From an uncultured Methylophilaceae bacterium (lineage in GTDB: Bacteria; Pseudomonadota; Gammaproteobacteria; Burkholderiales; Methylophilaceae), in the NCBI GenBank assembly GCA_905618945.1, contig CAJQTF010000029.1, forward strand, positions 1-64,000: a DNA stretch of 64,000 nt. Reading direction: 5' to 3'. Made by a program: the position numbers and the translations under genes. Below are positions 25,728 to 35,491 of this stretch, in pieces (within the stretch, counting starts at the first letter, position 1; the number at the start of each line of letters is the position of its first letter). The notes under the pieces were generated by a model. It saw only the letters and a program-made list of their open reading frames with translations. It did not search any database and was not told the origin of the DNA.

Positions 25728-25952
25728 TTGAAGGCAATTGAATTCGTTTTAGATGGTAAATGGGACTCAGCGCACGAGATAGTGCAAGAACTAAGTACAT
25801 CTGAGGCTCAATGGATTCACGCAGTTTTGCATAAAATCGAGGGAGATGAAAGTAATAGCCGTTATTGGTATTCTCGTTGTGGTTTAGAAGTCTATGAATC
25901 TTATCTAGATTCAACTCAAGAATTAAAATCAATTAAAAAGAATTTAAAATAA
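25728..25952 (+). CDS. Small conserved helical protein (about 74 aa)
   Basis: A short, probably all-helical protein: the pattern WDSAHEIVQELSTSEAQWIHAVLHKIEGD followed by SRYWYSRCG resembles a small, widely distributed uncharacterised proteobacterial family in which helices pair like a single TPR unit. The start is uncertain: TTG at 25728 has AAGGA a few bases before it, but the frame stays open upstream (residues DDFKDC) and a strong GAGGAAAG at 25690 suggests a possible non-standard start near 25701. No motif for catalysis is seen. Confidence 0.65.
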   Translation: MKAIEFVLDGKWDSAHEIVQELSTSEAQWIHAVLHKIEGDESNSRYWYSRCGLEVYESYLDSTQELKSIKKNLK

Positions 25953-26003
25953 CTAATCAATTTTAAATCCTTTATTATAAAACAGAACTCGAATAGGAAT
26001 AAA

Positions 26004-27197
26004 ATGAATAAAAAAACAAAAGATGCACTTGATTATCATGAATTTCCGATTCCTGGAAAATTATCGGTAAATCCTACTAAACCTTGCGATACTGCAGATG
26101 ATTTAGCTTTGGCTTACACGCCAGGTGTGGCAGAACCAGTTCTTGCAATTGCAAAGGACCCCTCTAGCGCTTATCGCTTTACAAATAAGGGCAATTTAGT
26201 GGCGGTTATTACTGATGGTTCAGCTGTTCTTGGGCTTGGTAATGTCGGAGCTTTAGCAGGAAAGCCGGTGATGGAGGGCAAGGGTGTATTGTTTAAGCGA
26301 TTTGCTGATATTGATGTTTATGATATTGAGATTGATTGTTCGGATCCAGATGAATTTATTCAAACAGTTGTTAATATTGCTCCGACGTTTGGAGGTATTA
26401 ATCTAGAAGATATTGCAGCTCCACATTGTTTTTATATAGAATCAGAATTGAAAAAACGATTAGATATACCAGTTTTTCATGATGACCAACACGGCACAGC
26501 TGTGATTGTAGCTGCTGGGTTAATTAACGCCCTTGAAATTCAGAAGAAGAAATTATCAGAGGTTAATATTGTATTTTTAGGAGCTGGTGCAGCCGGATGC
26601 TCTTGTGCGAGGCTACTAAAATTAATGGGCGCTAATAATATAGTATTGGTGGATCGTAAAGGAGTATTAAACAAAAAAAGAGTTGATTTAAATAAGTATA
26701 ATCAAGATCTTGCAGTAGAAACAAAATGTAATACATTGGAAGAGTCAATGAATAATTCTGATGTGTTTATTGGGGTTTCTGGAGCGAATCTGCTTTCTAA
26801 AAATTTAATCTCTAAAATGAACCAAAATCCAATCATTTTTGCTCTTGCTAACCCAAATCCTGAAATTTTGCCTGACGAAGCTCATTCAGTTCGTGATGAT
26901 ATCGTTATGGCAACAGGGCGTTCCGATTTTCCAAACCAGGTTAATAACGTTTTAGGCTTCCCATTTTTGTTTAGAGGAGCGCTTGATGCTAAAGCAAAAG
27001 AGATTACTAATAAAATGTTAGTCGCTGCTGCAAACGCTTTGGCTAATCTAGCAAAGGAAGAGGTGCCTCAATCAGTATTAGATGCATATGAGGTTAAATC
27101 TATGTCATTTGGAAAAGAATATTTTATTCCTAAGCCCTTTGATCCAAGGTTAATAGATTGGGTTGCAAAAGCAGTTAAAGATGCAGCAATTAGTTAA
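26004..27197 (+). CDS. Malic enzyme (MaeB-type, no phosphotransacetylase domain)
   Basis: Oxidatively decarboxylates malate to pyruvate, making NADH or NADPH. The 397 residues match the N-terminal 400 of Mae[11 protein letters not shown] near residue 36, the metal/substrate segment [10 protein letters not shown] around residue 160, and the Rossmann motif [17 protein letters not shown]. The phosphotransacetylase-like C-terminal half of E. coli MaeB is absent and there is no sign of a broken extension, so this is the short form. An AGGAAT ribosome binding site precedes the ATG. Fumarase follows after 24 bases, so the pair controls flow fumarate to malate to pyruvate. Cofactor preference cannot be read with confidence. 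Confidence 0.92.
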   Translation: MNKKTKDALDYHEFPIPGKLSVNPTKPCDTADDLALAYTPGVAEPVLAIAKDPSSAYRFTNKGNLVAVITDGSAVLGLGNVGALAGKPVMEGKGVLFKRFADIDVYDIEIDCSDPDEFIQTVVNIAPTFGGINLEDIAAPHCFYIESELKKRLDIPVFHDDQHGTAVIVAAGLINALEIQKKKLSEVNIVFLGAGAAGCSCARLLKLMGANNIVLVDRKGVLNKKRVDLNKYNQDLAVETKCNTLEESMNNSDVFIGVSGANLLSKNLISKMNQNPIIFALANPNPEILPDEAHSVRDDIVMATGRSDFPNQVNNVLGFPFLFRGALDAKAKEITNKMLVAAANALANLAKEEVPQSVLDAYEVKSMSFGKEYFIPKPFDPRLIDWVAKAVKDAAIS

Positions 27198-27224
27198 ATT
27201 TGAACATTTTAAGGACCAATATTG

Positions 27225-28619
27225 ATGAAAAATAAAACTCGTATTGAAATTGACTCTTTAGGTCCTGTAAAAATTCCAATAGGTAAGTATTGGGGCTCAC
27301 AAACTCAGCGAGCATTAGTAAATTTTGCAATTGGTTGGGAGAAGCAACCAAAATCGATTATCCATGCCCTTGGAATTATTAAAAAAGCTTGCGCGATAAC
27401 AAATCGAGATAGTGGGGATTTGAATAAGAAAAAGTCTAAAGCAATTATTGAGGCCGCAAACGAAGTTATTGATGGAAAGCTTGATGATCAATTCCCTCTG
27501 ACAGTTTGGCAGACAGGATCTGGAACACAATCAAATATGAATGCTAATGAGGTTATATCAAATCGAGCAATTGAGCTCCTAAAGGGCGTTATCGGATCAA
27601 AAAAACCTATTCATCCAAATGATGATTGCAATATGAGCCAATCTTCAAATGATACCTTTCCAACAGCAATGCATATTGCTATAGCTTTGAAGTTAAATCA
27701 ATCACTCATTCCAGCTTTAGAGAGTCTTCATTCTGCATTAACTAATAAGTCAAAAGAATTTAAAGATATTATTAAAATTGGGCGAACACATACGATGGAT
27801 GCAACACCTATAACGCTTGGACAAGAATTTTCTGGGTACGCTCATCAAGTGAAGATGGGTATTAGATCAATAAAATCGTCACTTCCAAGAATTTATGAAG
27901 TTGCACAAGGTGCAACAGCAGTAGGAACGGGCTTGAATACAAAGAAGGGTTGGGATAAATGCGTTGCAAAGAATTTGGCCACAATAACAAAACTTCCATT
28001 TATTACTGCACCTAATAAATTTGAAGCTATTGCTACTAATGATGCCATAGTTGAATTATCTGGGTCAATTAAAACTACCTCAATATCCTTATTTAAAATT
28101 GCAAATGACCTCAGATTGCTTAGCTCTGGCCCAAGAAGTGGTTTAGGCGAGTTAAATTTACCAGAAAATGAGCCTGGTAGTTCAATAATGCCTGGAAAAG
28201 TAAACCCAACCCAAATCGAAGCTCTAACTCAAGTATGTGCCCATATTCTTGGAAATGACACCGCTATAGGATTTGCTGGCTCTCAGGGGCATTTTGAGTT
28301 AAATACCTACAAACCAATGATTGCTTACAATATTCTTCAGTCTATTCAGTTATTATCTGATGCTTGTAGGACATTTACTCATAGATGTGTTGTCGGAATA
28401 ACTCCGAATATAAAGATTATTGACAAATTGATGAGAGATAGTCTTATGCTTGTTACAGCTTTAACCCCCATAATCGGGTATGACAAAGCAGCTAAAATTG
28501 CTAAAAATGCTTACAAAAATGAAACCTCAATAAAAGAAGAAGCAATAAAATCAGGTTTTATTGATGAAAAGACTTTTGACAAAATTGTTGACCCAAAAAC
28601 TATGACAAGTCCTAAGTAA
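27225..28619 (+). CDS. fumC: Class II fumarate hydratase
   Basis: Hydrates fumarate to malate in the TCA cycle without an Fe-S cluster. The 464-residue protein has the fumarase/aspartase signature [13 protein letters not shown], together with [15 protein letters not shown], the [13 protein letters not shown] segment and [10 protein letters not shown]. The ATG at 27225 has AAGGA at 27211-27215; a TTG directly before it is also open. It is the second gene of the malic enzyme pair. Its stop codon directly abuts the stop of the convergent gene at 28620, with no room for a terminator. Confidence 0.95.
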   Translation: MKNKTRIEIDSLGPVKIPIGKYWGSQTQRALVNFAIGWEKQPKSIIHALGIIKKACAITNRDSGDLNKKKSKAIIEAANEVIDGKLDDQFPLTVWQTGSGTQSNMNANEVISNRAIELLKGVIGSKKPIHPNDDCNMSQSSNDTFPTAMHIAIALKLNQSLIPALESLHSALTNKSKEFKDIIKIGRTHTMDATPITLGQEFSGYAHQVKMGIRSIKSSLPRIYEVAQGATAVGTGLNTKKGWDKCVAKNLATITKLPFITAPNKFEAIATNDAIVELSGSIKTTSISLFKIANDLRLLSSGPRSGLGELNLPENEPGSSIMPGKVNPTQIEALTQVCAHILGNDTAIGFAGSQGHFELNTYKPMIAYNILQSIQLLSDACRTFTHRCVVGITPNIKIIDKLMRDSLMLVTALTPIIGYDKAAKIAKNAYKNETSIKEEAIKSGFIDEKTFDKIVDPKTMTSPK

Positions 28620-28886
28620 TTATTTTTTATGCTTGTATTGCTGAGGGCAGAAAGCTCTTGTTATGCCTTCAGGCCTTATAGACTCATGCCTTAAATTACT
28701 ATTCTTCATTCTTTCACGCCATAAAGTATAACTTCTTGATTTTAATTCTTTCTTCATTAAAAGCTTTAATTCACTTTCATTTAGGCCGTAAACCCTTAGA
28801 ATTGCATCCAACGATGTTCTATCTTCCCATGCCATCTCAATGATTCTGGACGTATCAGATTCGCTAAATTTTTTTTTACTAGCCAT
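28620..28886 (-). CDS. DUF2805 (TIGR03643) family protein
   Basis: A small basic protein of 88 residues with unknown function. The segment ESDTSRIIEMAWEDRTSLDAI followed by GLNESELKLLMKKEL and SYTLWRERM is the typical pattern of the TIGR03643/DUF2805 family, which looks like a helix-turn-helix-like fold. It lies 14 bases after glnD on the same strand and is probably the last gene of map-glnD-DUF2805. Confidence 0.88.
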   Translation of the reverse strand: MASKKKFSESDTSRIIEMAWEDRTSLDAILRVYGLNESELKLLMKKELKSRSYTLWRERMKNSNLRHESIRPEGITRAFCPQQYKHKK

Positions 28887-28900
28887 TTTTTTCCTTAAAT

Positions 28901-31450
28901 CTATTCATTAACTCTTGATCTGATATTTTTTATAAGTGTTTGGATTCGAGTTTCTAAATTTAGTTTAATTTTTGAAGAGATAATAAAAAAATCTTCTGCT
29001 CTTTGTCCAAGGGTATTGATTTTAGCATTATGAACAGATATTTCTAATGAGTTAATTTCTTTTACAATTAATCCTAAAAGATTTGGTCTTGAAGCGCAAA
29101 TAACATCCAACTGGTAGCGATTAGTTTTTATTTTTCTGCAGGTTATTTGGGAATCAATTTCATGATATGTTGCTTGTAGTGTTTTTTTATTAATAGGGGT
29201 GGTTAATTTAGAATTTTTATTTAACAAGTATTTTGTGAGTTCTTTTTCAATATGCTGAAAGTAATGTTTATAACTAATAGACTCATTTGGAATATCAATA
29301 AGATTAAACACATCTAATGCGTAATGGTGTTTGGTAGTTGTAATTGTAGCTTGAACAACCTCACACTTCATATTGTAGAAAAAATTTATAATTTTAGCAA
29401 AAAGGGCTTCAGCATCTTTGGTAAAAATTAAAACCTCTATGCCTTGACCATCTGCACCATGACGAACTTTTACTATTGGCGTATTGCTTTTGAAGTGGGG
29501 TAGAAGAGCTCTTGTATGCCAGGCGATATCTTTGCCATCAAAACGTAAAAAGTAATCTTTATTAAAATTAATCCATATCCTATTATAGTCTCGTAAATTA
29601 ATTGAATATTTTGATAATATTTTATGTGCTATTCCTTTCCTTTCACTAATGACCTCAGATATATTCAAGTTATCTCTCATTAAATTATTTTTTGTTTCCA
29701 AATATAAAGTCCTGAGTAGGCTCGCTTTCCATTGGTTCCAAACATGAGGGCTTGTTCCTCTTATATCTGCAACAGTTAGCAAATATAAAGCATCTAATCT
29801 ATTTTGTGTTTTAACAAAATTTGCAAACTCATTAATAATTAATGAATCAGCTAAATCAGATTTTTGTGCCACACTCGACATTTTTAAATGTGATTTAACG
29901 AGCCATGCAATTAAATTTTTATCTTCATTACTAAGCTGCATTATTCTGCCAAAATTTAAAGCAATTGCCTCCCCTAATTCTGAGTGATCGCCTCCACGGC
30001 CTTTTGCAATATCATGAAATAATGCTCCAAGATATAATAGGTGTGGTTTTTTAAAGCTTTTAAAGATTTCGTTGCACTCTGGGAACTCATGTTTCCATTT
30101 GTCGAGTGTGAAGCGCCTTATATTTTCAATTACATTTAATGTATGCTCATCAACTGTGTAAGTATGAAATAAATCATGTTGCATTTGGGCTACAATTTTG
30201 CCAAATGCCGGTATAAATTTTCCTAAAATATTACATTTGTTTAATAGTCTTAAAGATCGACTGACTTTATTCTTACTTCTAAAAATATCTAGGAATTTTT
30301 TTTGATTTTTCGTATCACTCCTATAACCTTTGTCAATTTTAGAGGATAGGGTATCCAGAGCTCCGAGTAAGTTTGGCCCAAAACCCTTAACTTTATTATA
30401 TTGTTGAAATAGAAGAAAGACATCTAATATATAAGGCTTTATTTTAGTAATATTTTTTTGGTCTAATTCTATTAAATCGTTGTATATATAAAATGGTAAT
30501 TGGTGCTTTATTTCCTTCTTATTTCGGATATTTGGATCTAATCTTTTTATAATAATTTCATTGAATAAAGTAATATAATTAACTGATTTATAATAACTTT
30601 TCATAACAATTTCGCTAGATTTTTTATTTTTTGTATTTTTAAACCCAAGCTTAGCTGCAAGTTTATTTTGAACGTCAAAAACTAGTCGATCCTCAGTTCT
30701 TTTAGCTAAAATATGCAAAAGTATGCGACGTTTTGTTATTTTGGTTTCATGAAGCTGTATTTTATTAAATTCAATCTTATCAATTAAATTATTTTCAAAC
30801 ATCTCCTTAAAGGTACCACCTTTTCCTTGGCTGATTGATAACCACCTAATCATATGTAAGTCTCTTAATCCACCTGGGCTTTCTTTTATATTAGGCTCTA
30901 GCTGGTAGGCTGAATCTCTAAATTTTCTATGTCGATTTGCTTGCTCTTGAAGCTTTAGTTTATAAAATCTCTTTACTGATAACGCATTATTTATCGCTTG
31001 ATTCATTTTGTGAAATACTATTGATGAACCAATAAGAAATCTTGACTCAATTAGGTTGGTTGCAGTTGAAATGTCTGCATTAAATTCTTGCTTGGTTTGT
31101 TTAATATTCCTTACGCTATGGCCAATCTTAAGGCCTAAGTCCCAGCAGTTTGTTATAAATTGACTTATAGCTTCTTGATCGCTCGCTGTAATTTTTTTTT
31201 CAAATACTATCAATATGTCAACGTCAGAAAATGGAAACAATTCTCTTCTTCCATAGCCACCAACTGCTGCTAATACAATATTTTTATCAATAGATAAGTT
31301 TTGCCATACATTTATTATTAAACGATCAACTAAAAGCGTCTGGTTTCTTAAATACGCCTGACTGTTATGATTTTTTAGAAATTTTTCACAATAATAGGTA
31401 AATTTTTCTTTGTATGATTTTTTAAGTTGAGATAGTTCTGTTTTATTCAT
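28901..31450 (-). CDS. glnD: [Protein-PII] uridylyltransferase / uridylyl-removing enzyme
   Basis: Senses glutamine and modifies or demodifies the PII protein to control nitrogen assimilation. The 849 residues run in the family order: nucleotidyltransferase domain with VGGYGRRELFPFSDVDIL (63-80), a helical GlnD linker (LEPNIKESPGGLRDLH), an HD phosphohydrolase domain with HTYTVDEHTL and LFHDIAKGRGGDHS, and two ACT domains at the C-terminus. It is followed by DUF2805 and preceded by map after 20 bases. Its presence implies PII-based nitrogen control in this small genome. Confidence 0.96.
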   Translation of the reverse strand: MNKTELSQLKKSYKEKFTYYCEKFLKNHNSQAYLRNQTLLVDRLIINVWQNLSIDKNIVLAAVGGYGRRELFPFSDVDILIVFEKKITASDQEAISQFITNCWDLGLKIGHSVRNIKQTKQEFNADISTATNLIESRFLIGSSIVFHKMNQAINNALSVKRFYKLKLQEQANRHRKFRDSAYQLEPNIKESPGGLRDLHMIRWLSISQGKGGTFKEMFENNLIDKIEFNKIQLHETKITKRRILLHILAKRTEDRLVFDVQNKLAAKLGFKNTKNKKSSEIVMKSYYKSVNYITLFNEIIIKRLDPNIRNKKEIKHQLPFYIYNDLIELDQKNITKIKPYILDVFLLFQQYNKVKGFGPNLLGALDTLSSKIDKGYRSDTKNQKKFLDIFRSKNKVSRSLRLLNKCNILGKFIPAFGKIVAQMQHDLFHTYTVDEHTLNVIENIRRFTLDKWKHEFPECNEIFKSFKKPHLLYLGALFHDIAKGRGGDHSELGEAIALNFGRIMQLSNEDKNLIAWLVKSHLKMSSVAQKSDLADSLIINEFANFVKTQNRLDALYLLTVADIRGTSPHVWNQWKASLLRTLYLETKNNLMRDNLNISEVISERKGIAHKILSKYSINLRDYNRIWINFNKDYFLRFDGKDIAWHTRALLPHFKSNTPIVKVRHGADGQGIEVLIFTKDAEALFAKIINFFYNMKCEVVQATITTTKHHYALDVFNLIDIPNESISYKHYFQHIEKELTKYLLNKNSKLTTPINKKTLQATYHEIDSQITCRKIKTNRYQLDVICASRPNLLGLIVKEINSLEISVHNAKINTLGQRAEDFFIISSKIKLNLETRIQTLIKNIRSRVNE

Positions 31451-31470
31451 TTAAAAAATACTTTTAGTAC

Positions 31471-32268
31471 CTAATTTTTTATAAAAGGCTTTGGAGTTCC
31501 TTGAGAAACAGTTAATACTTCATATGATGAGTCTGTGACTAATATTGTGTGCTCCCATTGCGCAGACAGGCTTCTATCCTTTGTAACCACTGTCCATCCG
31601 TCGGGTAGCATTTTAATATCCCTTTTACCTGCATTAATCATTGGTTCTATTGTGAATATCATTCCAGGCTTAAGCTCAATACCCGAACCTCTTTGACCAT
31701 AATGAAGAACTTGTGGCTCTTCATGAAACACTAAACCAATGCCATGCCCACAAAATTCTCTAACTACACTGTAGCCATTTGATTCAGCATAGGTTTGAAT
31801 TGCATTCCCAATATCACCAAGATGGGCACCTGGTCTAACTGCATTTATGCCTAGCCACATCGATTGGTAAGTTATGTCACAAAGTCTTTTGGCTTGAATT
31901 GATGGCTCACCAACGTAAAACATTCTACTTGTATCCCCATGGTAACCATCTTTTATAACAGTTATATCGATGTTAATAACATCTCCCTTTTTTAGAGATT
32001 TTGGACCTGGAATACCATGACAAATTTGATGATTTACTGAGGTGCAAACTGATTTAGGGTAGGGGCTATGACCTGGTGGAGCGTAATTAAGCGGGGCCGG
32101 GATAGTTTTTTGTTCGTTTACCATATAATCATGACAAATTTTATCAATTTCTTCAGTTGTTATATTGGGCTTTATGAACGGCGTAATAAAATCAAGCACT
32201 TCCGATGCTAATTTTCCAGCAACTCTCATTTTCTTTATATCTTCTGAATTTTTGATTGAAATTGACAT
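31471..32268 (-). CDS. map: Methionine aminopeptidase, type I
   Basis: Removes the initiator methionine from new proteins using two metal ions. The 265 residues show the pita-bread fold residues of type I enzymes: HQICHGIPG, the paired aspartates in INIDITV and HGDTSRMF, the histidine in FCGHGIG, and the glutamates in TIEPMI and QWEHTILV. There is no N-terminal zinc extension. Divergent from rpsB across about 165 bases, the common proteobacterial arrangement. Confidence 0.96.
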   Translation of the reverse strand: MSISIKNSEDIKKMRVAGKLASEVLDFITPFIKPNITTEEIDKICHDYMVNEQKTIPAPLNYAPPGHSPYPKSVCTSVNHQICHGIPGPKSLKKGDVINIDITVIKDGYHGDTSRMFYVGEPSIQAKRLCDITYQSMWLGINAVRPGAHLGDIGNAIQTYAESNGYSVVREFCGHGIGLVFHEEPQVLHYGQRGSGIELKPGMIFTIEPMINAGKRDIKMLPDGWTVVTKDRSLSAQWEHTILVTDSSYEVLTVSQGTPKPFIKN

Positions 32269-32360
32269 TAAAAAAGCTCATATCTAACTAAATTATTAAT
32301 TAAATATGTTATCATGCCACCTGTAATATTAACGAAAAATTTTCAACCATTAGGCTTAGT

Positions 32361-32426
32361 TAAGGGTGCTATTTATTGAATAATAGTCATTTTAAGCTTA
32401 ATGAAGTGATTAACCCTTACAAGGAG
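32361..32426 (+). promoter_or_regulatory. Candidate structured leader of rpsB (S2 autoregulation)
   Basis: In the 5' leader, TAAGGGT (32361-32367) can pair with ACCCTTA (32413-32419), closing a loop with an inner hairpin (CTATT 32369-32373 with AATAG 32382-32386). The closing strand ends two bases before the ribosome binding site AAGGAG (32421-32426), so folding or S2 binding could block initiation. Autoregulation of rpsB-tsf by S2 is known in gammaproteobacteria; this structure is only a hand-drawn candidate. Confidence 0.4.
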
Positions 32427-32435
32427 ATATACCAC

Positions 32436-33203
32436 ATGTCTATAACTATGAGACAAATGTTAGAAGCGGGTGTTCATTTTGGACATCAAACCCGTTACTG
32501 GAATCCAAAAATGGCCCCATATATTTTTGGCGATCGAAATAAAATTCATATAGTAAATCTTGAAAAAACATTACCTATGTTTAACGATGCCTTAAAGTAC
32601 GCAAAAACTCTTGCGGCTAATAAAGGACGTATTTTATTTGTTGGGACCAAGCGACAAGCTAGAGAAATAGTTAAGGAGGAAGCAATAAGGGCTGATTGCG
32701 CTTATGTTAATTATAGATGGCTAGGTGGAATGTTAACAAATTTTAAGACTGTAAAACAATCGATAAAAAGATTGAATGAGTTAGAAGCTATACTTAGTGA
32801 TGATGGAAGCCTTGAAAAGTTAACAAAAAAAGAAGGGCTTAATTTAAAAAGAGAGTATGAGAAGTTAGAAAGATCTATCGGCGGTATAAAAAACATGATT
32901 TCATTGCCTGACGCTATTTTTGTTATTGATGTTGGGTATGAGAATGGTGCTGTTGTTGAGGCAACAAAATTAGGGATTCCAATTATTGGGATTGTTGATA
33001 CAAATAATTCAGTTGAAAATATTAGTTATGTTATTCCTGGGAATGATGATTCAAGCAGAGCAATTCGCTTGTATGCTAGAGGAATGGCTGACTCTATTCT
33101 TGACGGAAAAAATAAAGCTATAGAAGACCTTGCAAAAATGGTTGCAGAAGAAGAGGCGGACGATACAGAAAAGCCAGTTTTGATTGATGAAAAAACTAGT
33201 TAA
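32436..33203 (+). CDS. rpsB: 30S ribosomal protein S2
   Basis: A small-subunit protein that joins late in 30S assembly and is needed for S1 binding. Starting at 32436, the first residues [20 protein letters not shown] are the standard S2 beginning, and the ATG has a perfect AAGGAG ten bases before it. The open frame extends 20 codons upstream, but that part is leader sequence. The [21 protein letters not shown] and GIVDTN segments are conserved. It is co-transcribed with tsf, which follows after 28 bases. Confidence 0.97.
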   Translation: MSITMRQMLEAGVHFGHQTRYWNPKMAPYIFGDRNKIHIVNLEKTLPMFNDALKYAKTLAANKGRILFVGTKRQAREIVKEEAIRADCAYVNYRWLGGMLTNFKTVKQSIKRLNELEAILSDDGSLEKLTKKEGLNLKREYEKLERSIGGIKNMISLPDAIFVIDVGYENGAVVEATKLGIPIIGIVDTNNSVENISYVIPGNDDSSRAIRLYARGMADSILDGKNKAIEDLAKMVAEEEADDTEKPVLIDEKTS

Positions 33204-33231
33204 ATTTGAATAGCATAGGGGTTAATAAATA

Positions 33232-34107
33232 ATGGCTGAGATAACAGCAAGTATGGTAATGGCGCTAAGAGGGCAAACAGATGCGCCAATGATGGACTGT
33301 AAGAAGGCTTTAACTGAAGCTGACGGAGATATGGCAAGAGCTGAAGAGCTTCTTAGGGTACGTTTTGGAAATAAAGCAAGTAAGGCAGCAAGTAGAATTG
33401 CTGCAGAAGGCGTGGTGAGTTCTTTTATTTCTAAAGACGGTAAATCTGGCATATTGCTAGAAGTTAATTCTGAAACAGATTTTTGTGCTAAGAATGAAGA
33501 ATTTCTTAACTTTTCAAATAAACTAGCAAAAACCATTCTTGAACAAAATATTGAGGATATAGATTCAATTAGTAAGGCTGAAATTGATGGGGTTGCTATA
33601 GAGGAATTAAGAACGCAATTAGTTGGTAAAATTGGCGAAAACATTACTCCGAGAAGGTTTATCAGTCTTAGTGCTAAAGGCTCATTATATTCATATATTC
33701 ACGGCTCCAAGCTTGGAGTAATTTTAGATTTAGAATCCGGAAGCGAAGAGCTAGGCAAGGATATAGCTATGCATATAGCTGCAACGAAACCAAAAGCAAT
33801 AAATGAAAGTGGTATTGATCCTGAGATTATCGAAACTGAACGAAGGGTGGCGATAGAAAAGGCTAAAGAAGCAGGAAAGCCTGAAGAAATGCTTTCAAAA
33901 ATAGCAGATGGTTCAGTTAATAAATTTTTAAAAGAAATTACATTACTTAATCAATCTTTTGTTAAAGATGAAAAAGTTACAATTGAAAAGCTTTTAAATA
34001 ATAATAATGCAACGATACACTCTTTTTATATCTATATTGTTGGTGACGGTATCGAAAAGAAAGAGGAAGATTTTGCAGCTGAAGTTGCAGCTGTATCAAA
34101 AGGTTAG
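33232..34107 (+). CDS. tsf: Translation elongation factor Ts
   Basis: The GDP/GTP exchange factor for EF-Tu. The 291 residues include the N-terminal UBA-like domain (LRGQTDAPMMDCKKALTEA), the TDFCAKNEEF loop that contacts EF-Tu, and a C-terminal dimerisation core. The family usually runs about 280-300 residues. A strong hairpin terminator follows, separating rpsB-tsf from pyrH. Confidence 0.97.
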   Translation: MAEITASMVMALRGQTDAPMMDCKKALTEADGDMARAEELLRVRFGNKASKAASRIAAEGVVSSFISKDGKSGILLEVNSETDFCAKNEEFLNFSNKLAKTILEQNIEDIDSISKAEIDGVAIEELRTQLVGKIGENITPRRFISLSAKGSLYSYIHGSKLGVILDLESGSEELGKDIAMHIAATKPKAINESGIDPEIIETERRVAIEKAKEAGKPEEMLSKIADGSVNKFLKEITLLNQSFVKDEKVTIEKLLNNNNATIHSFYIYIVGDGIEKKEEDFAAEVAAVSKG

Positions 34108-34138
34108 TAATAGCAATCGATGTTTAATTTTTTTGAAG

Positions 34139-34165
34139 AGGATTGTGATTACAATCCTTTTTTTT
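34139..34165 (+). terminator. Intrinsic terminator between tsf and pyrH
   Basis: AGGATTGT (34139-34146), loop GATT, ACAATCCT (34151-34158) is a perfect 8-bp stem followed by a run of T to 34165. It ends rpsB-tsf transcription or attenuates it ahead of pyrH. Confidence 0.85.
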
Positions 34166-34183
34166 AAGCTAAAATAACAAATT

Positions 34184-34903
34184 ATGGCAGACATTAAATA
34201 TAAAAGAATTCTTCTTAAGCTATCCGGTGAGGCTTTAATGGGAAATGATGCCTTTGGAGTAAATCCGGATACTATAAACAAAATAGTAAAAGAAATACAG
34301 ATCGCAGTTTCTATAGGTATTGAAATAGCAATTGTAATTGGTGGCGGTAATATTTTTAGGGGTGTAGCTCTCGGTGCTGCTGGAATGGATCGTGCAACAG
34401 CTGATTATATGGGGATGCTTGCCACAGTTATGAATGCCCTAGCACTTCAGGACGCCATGAAGCATGCTGGAATGAATAGCAGGGTTCAGTCTGCAATTAA
34501 TATAGATCAAATAGTTGAGCCTTACATTAGAGGAAAGGCGATAAGGTACCTCGAAGATAAAAAAATTGTTATCTTTGCTGCTGGAACTGGAAATCCTTTT
34601 TTTACAACTGATACTGCAGCTGCCTTAAGGGCGATGGAAATTAATGCCGATATTATGATCAAAGCTACTAAAGTAGATGGTATTTTCTCAGATGACCCAG
34701 AAAAGAATTCTGACGCCAAGATGTATAAAACTGTAACTTTTGATGAAGCAATAAATAAAAATCTTAAGGTAATGGATGCAACAGCATTTACACTTTGTAG
34801 AGATCAAAAGCTTCCAATCGCTGTTTTTAATATTTTCAAAAAAGACGCATTAAAAAACCTTCTTCTAGGCAAGGAAGAGGGTACTTTAGTTACTATGAAT
34901 TAA
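34184..34903 (+). CDS. pyrH: UMP kinase
   Basis: Phosphorylates UMP to UDP for pyrimidine nucleotides and UDP-sugars. The 239 residues show the amino-acid-kinase fold: [13 protein letters not shown] near residue 8, the [11 protein letters not shown] loop, and the [20 protein letters not shown] uridine/phosphate segment. It is a hexameric bacterial UMP kinase, unrelated to eukaryotic types. The 18 bases to frr and the shared direction indicate co-transcription. Confidence 0.97.
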   Translation: MADIKYKRILLKLSGEALMGNDAFGVNPDTINKIVKEIQIAVSIGIEIAIVIGGGNIFRGVALGAAGMDRATADYMGMLATVMNALALQDAMKHAGMNSRVQSAINIDQIVEPYIRGKAIRYLEDKKIVIFAAGTGNPFFTTDTAAALRAMEINADIMIKATKVDGIFSDDPEKNSDAKMYKTVTFDEAINKNLKVMDATAFTLCRDQKLPIAVFNIFKKDALKNLLLGKEEGTLVTMN

Positions 34904-34921
34904 GATAAGGGAGATGCTAAA

Positions 34922-35476
34922 ATGAATGAAGTTAAAGAGAATGCAGGTCTAAGAATGCAAAAAAGCATTGATTCCTTAAAGTTAGATTTATCAAAAATAA
35001 GAACAGGTAGGGCTCATGCTGGTATTTTAGATCATCTATCAGTTGATTATTATGGAGCTAAAACCTTATTAACACAGCTTGCAAATATTACAGTTGCGGA
35101 TGCTACAACAATTAATATACAGCCATATGAAAAAACTATGATTCAAGCTATTGAAAAAGTAATTCGAGAAAGCGATATGGGCCTAAATCCTTCTACCTCA
35201 GGAGAGTTAATTCGTATACCAATGCCTGCTTTAACTGAAGAAAGAAGAAAAGATCTAATAAAAGTTGTAAAATCTGAAGGCGAAAATTCAAAAGTTTCAA
35301 TTAGAAATATTCGTCGTGATTGCAATGAGGTATTAAAGAAAATGTCGAAAGAAAAAGAAATTAGTGAAGATGATGAAAAAAGAATGCAGGAAGAGATTCA
35401 AAAAATTACAGATGAATCTATCCTTGATGTTAGCAAGCTAATCGATGCAAAAGAAAAAGATTTACTGGTCATATAA
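34922..35476 (+). CDS. frr: Ribosome recycling factor
   Basis: Splits the post-termination ribosome together with EF-G. The 184-residue protein has the family landmarks LSKIRTGRAHAGILDHLSV near residue 23, IRIPMPALTEERRKDL, and the C-terminal helix of the three-helix bundle. Length is that of the family. It precedes uppS by a short spacer in the usual beta/gamma order. Confidence 0.97.
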   Translation: MNEVKENAGLRMQKSIDSLKLDLSKIRTGRAHAGILDHLSVDYYGAKTLLTQLANITVADATTINIQPYEKTMIQAIEKVIRESDMGLNPSTSGELIRIPMPALTEERRKDLIKVVKSEGENSKVSIRNIRRDCNEVLKKMSKEKEISEDDEKRMQEEIQKITDESILDVSKLIDAKEKDLLVI

Positions 35477-35491
35477 ACCTGAGGCTTTCAC

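Noticed and set aside
26004-27197. Malic enzyme looks truncated against MaeB (760 residues).
   Set aside because: The frame ends cleanly with a conserved C-terminus and fumC follows at once; short malic enzymes without the phosphotransacetylase domain are normal.
32376-32435. Twenty extra N-terminal codons for S2.
   Set aside because: Conserved S2 begins at MSITMRQML with a perfect ribosome binding site at 32421-32426; the extra codons are leader.
32421-32438. The rpsB ribosome binding region reads almost like that of common expression vectors (AAGGAGATATACC before ATG).
   Set aside because: The surrounding sequence is continuous native rpsB leader and coding sequence with no vector features; the match is a strong natural site.
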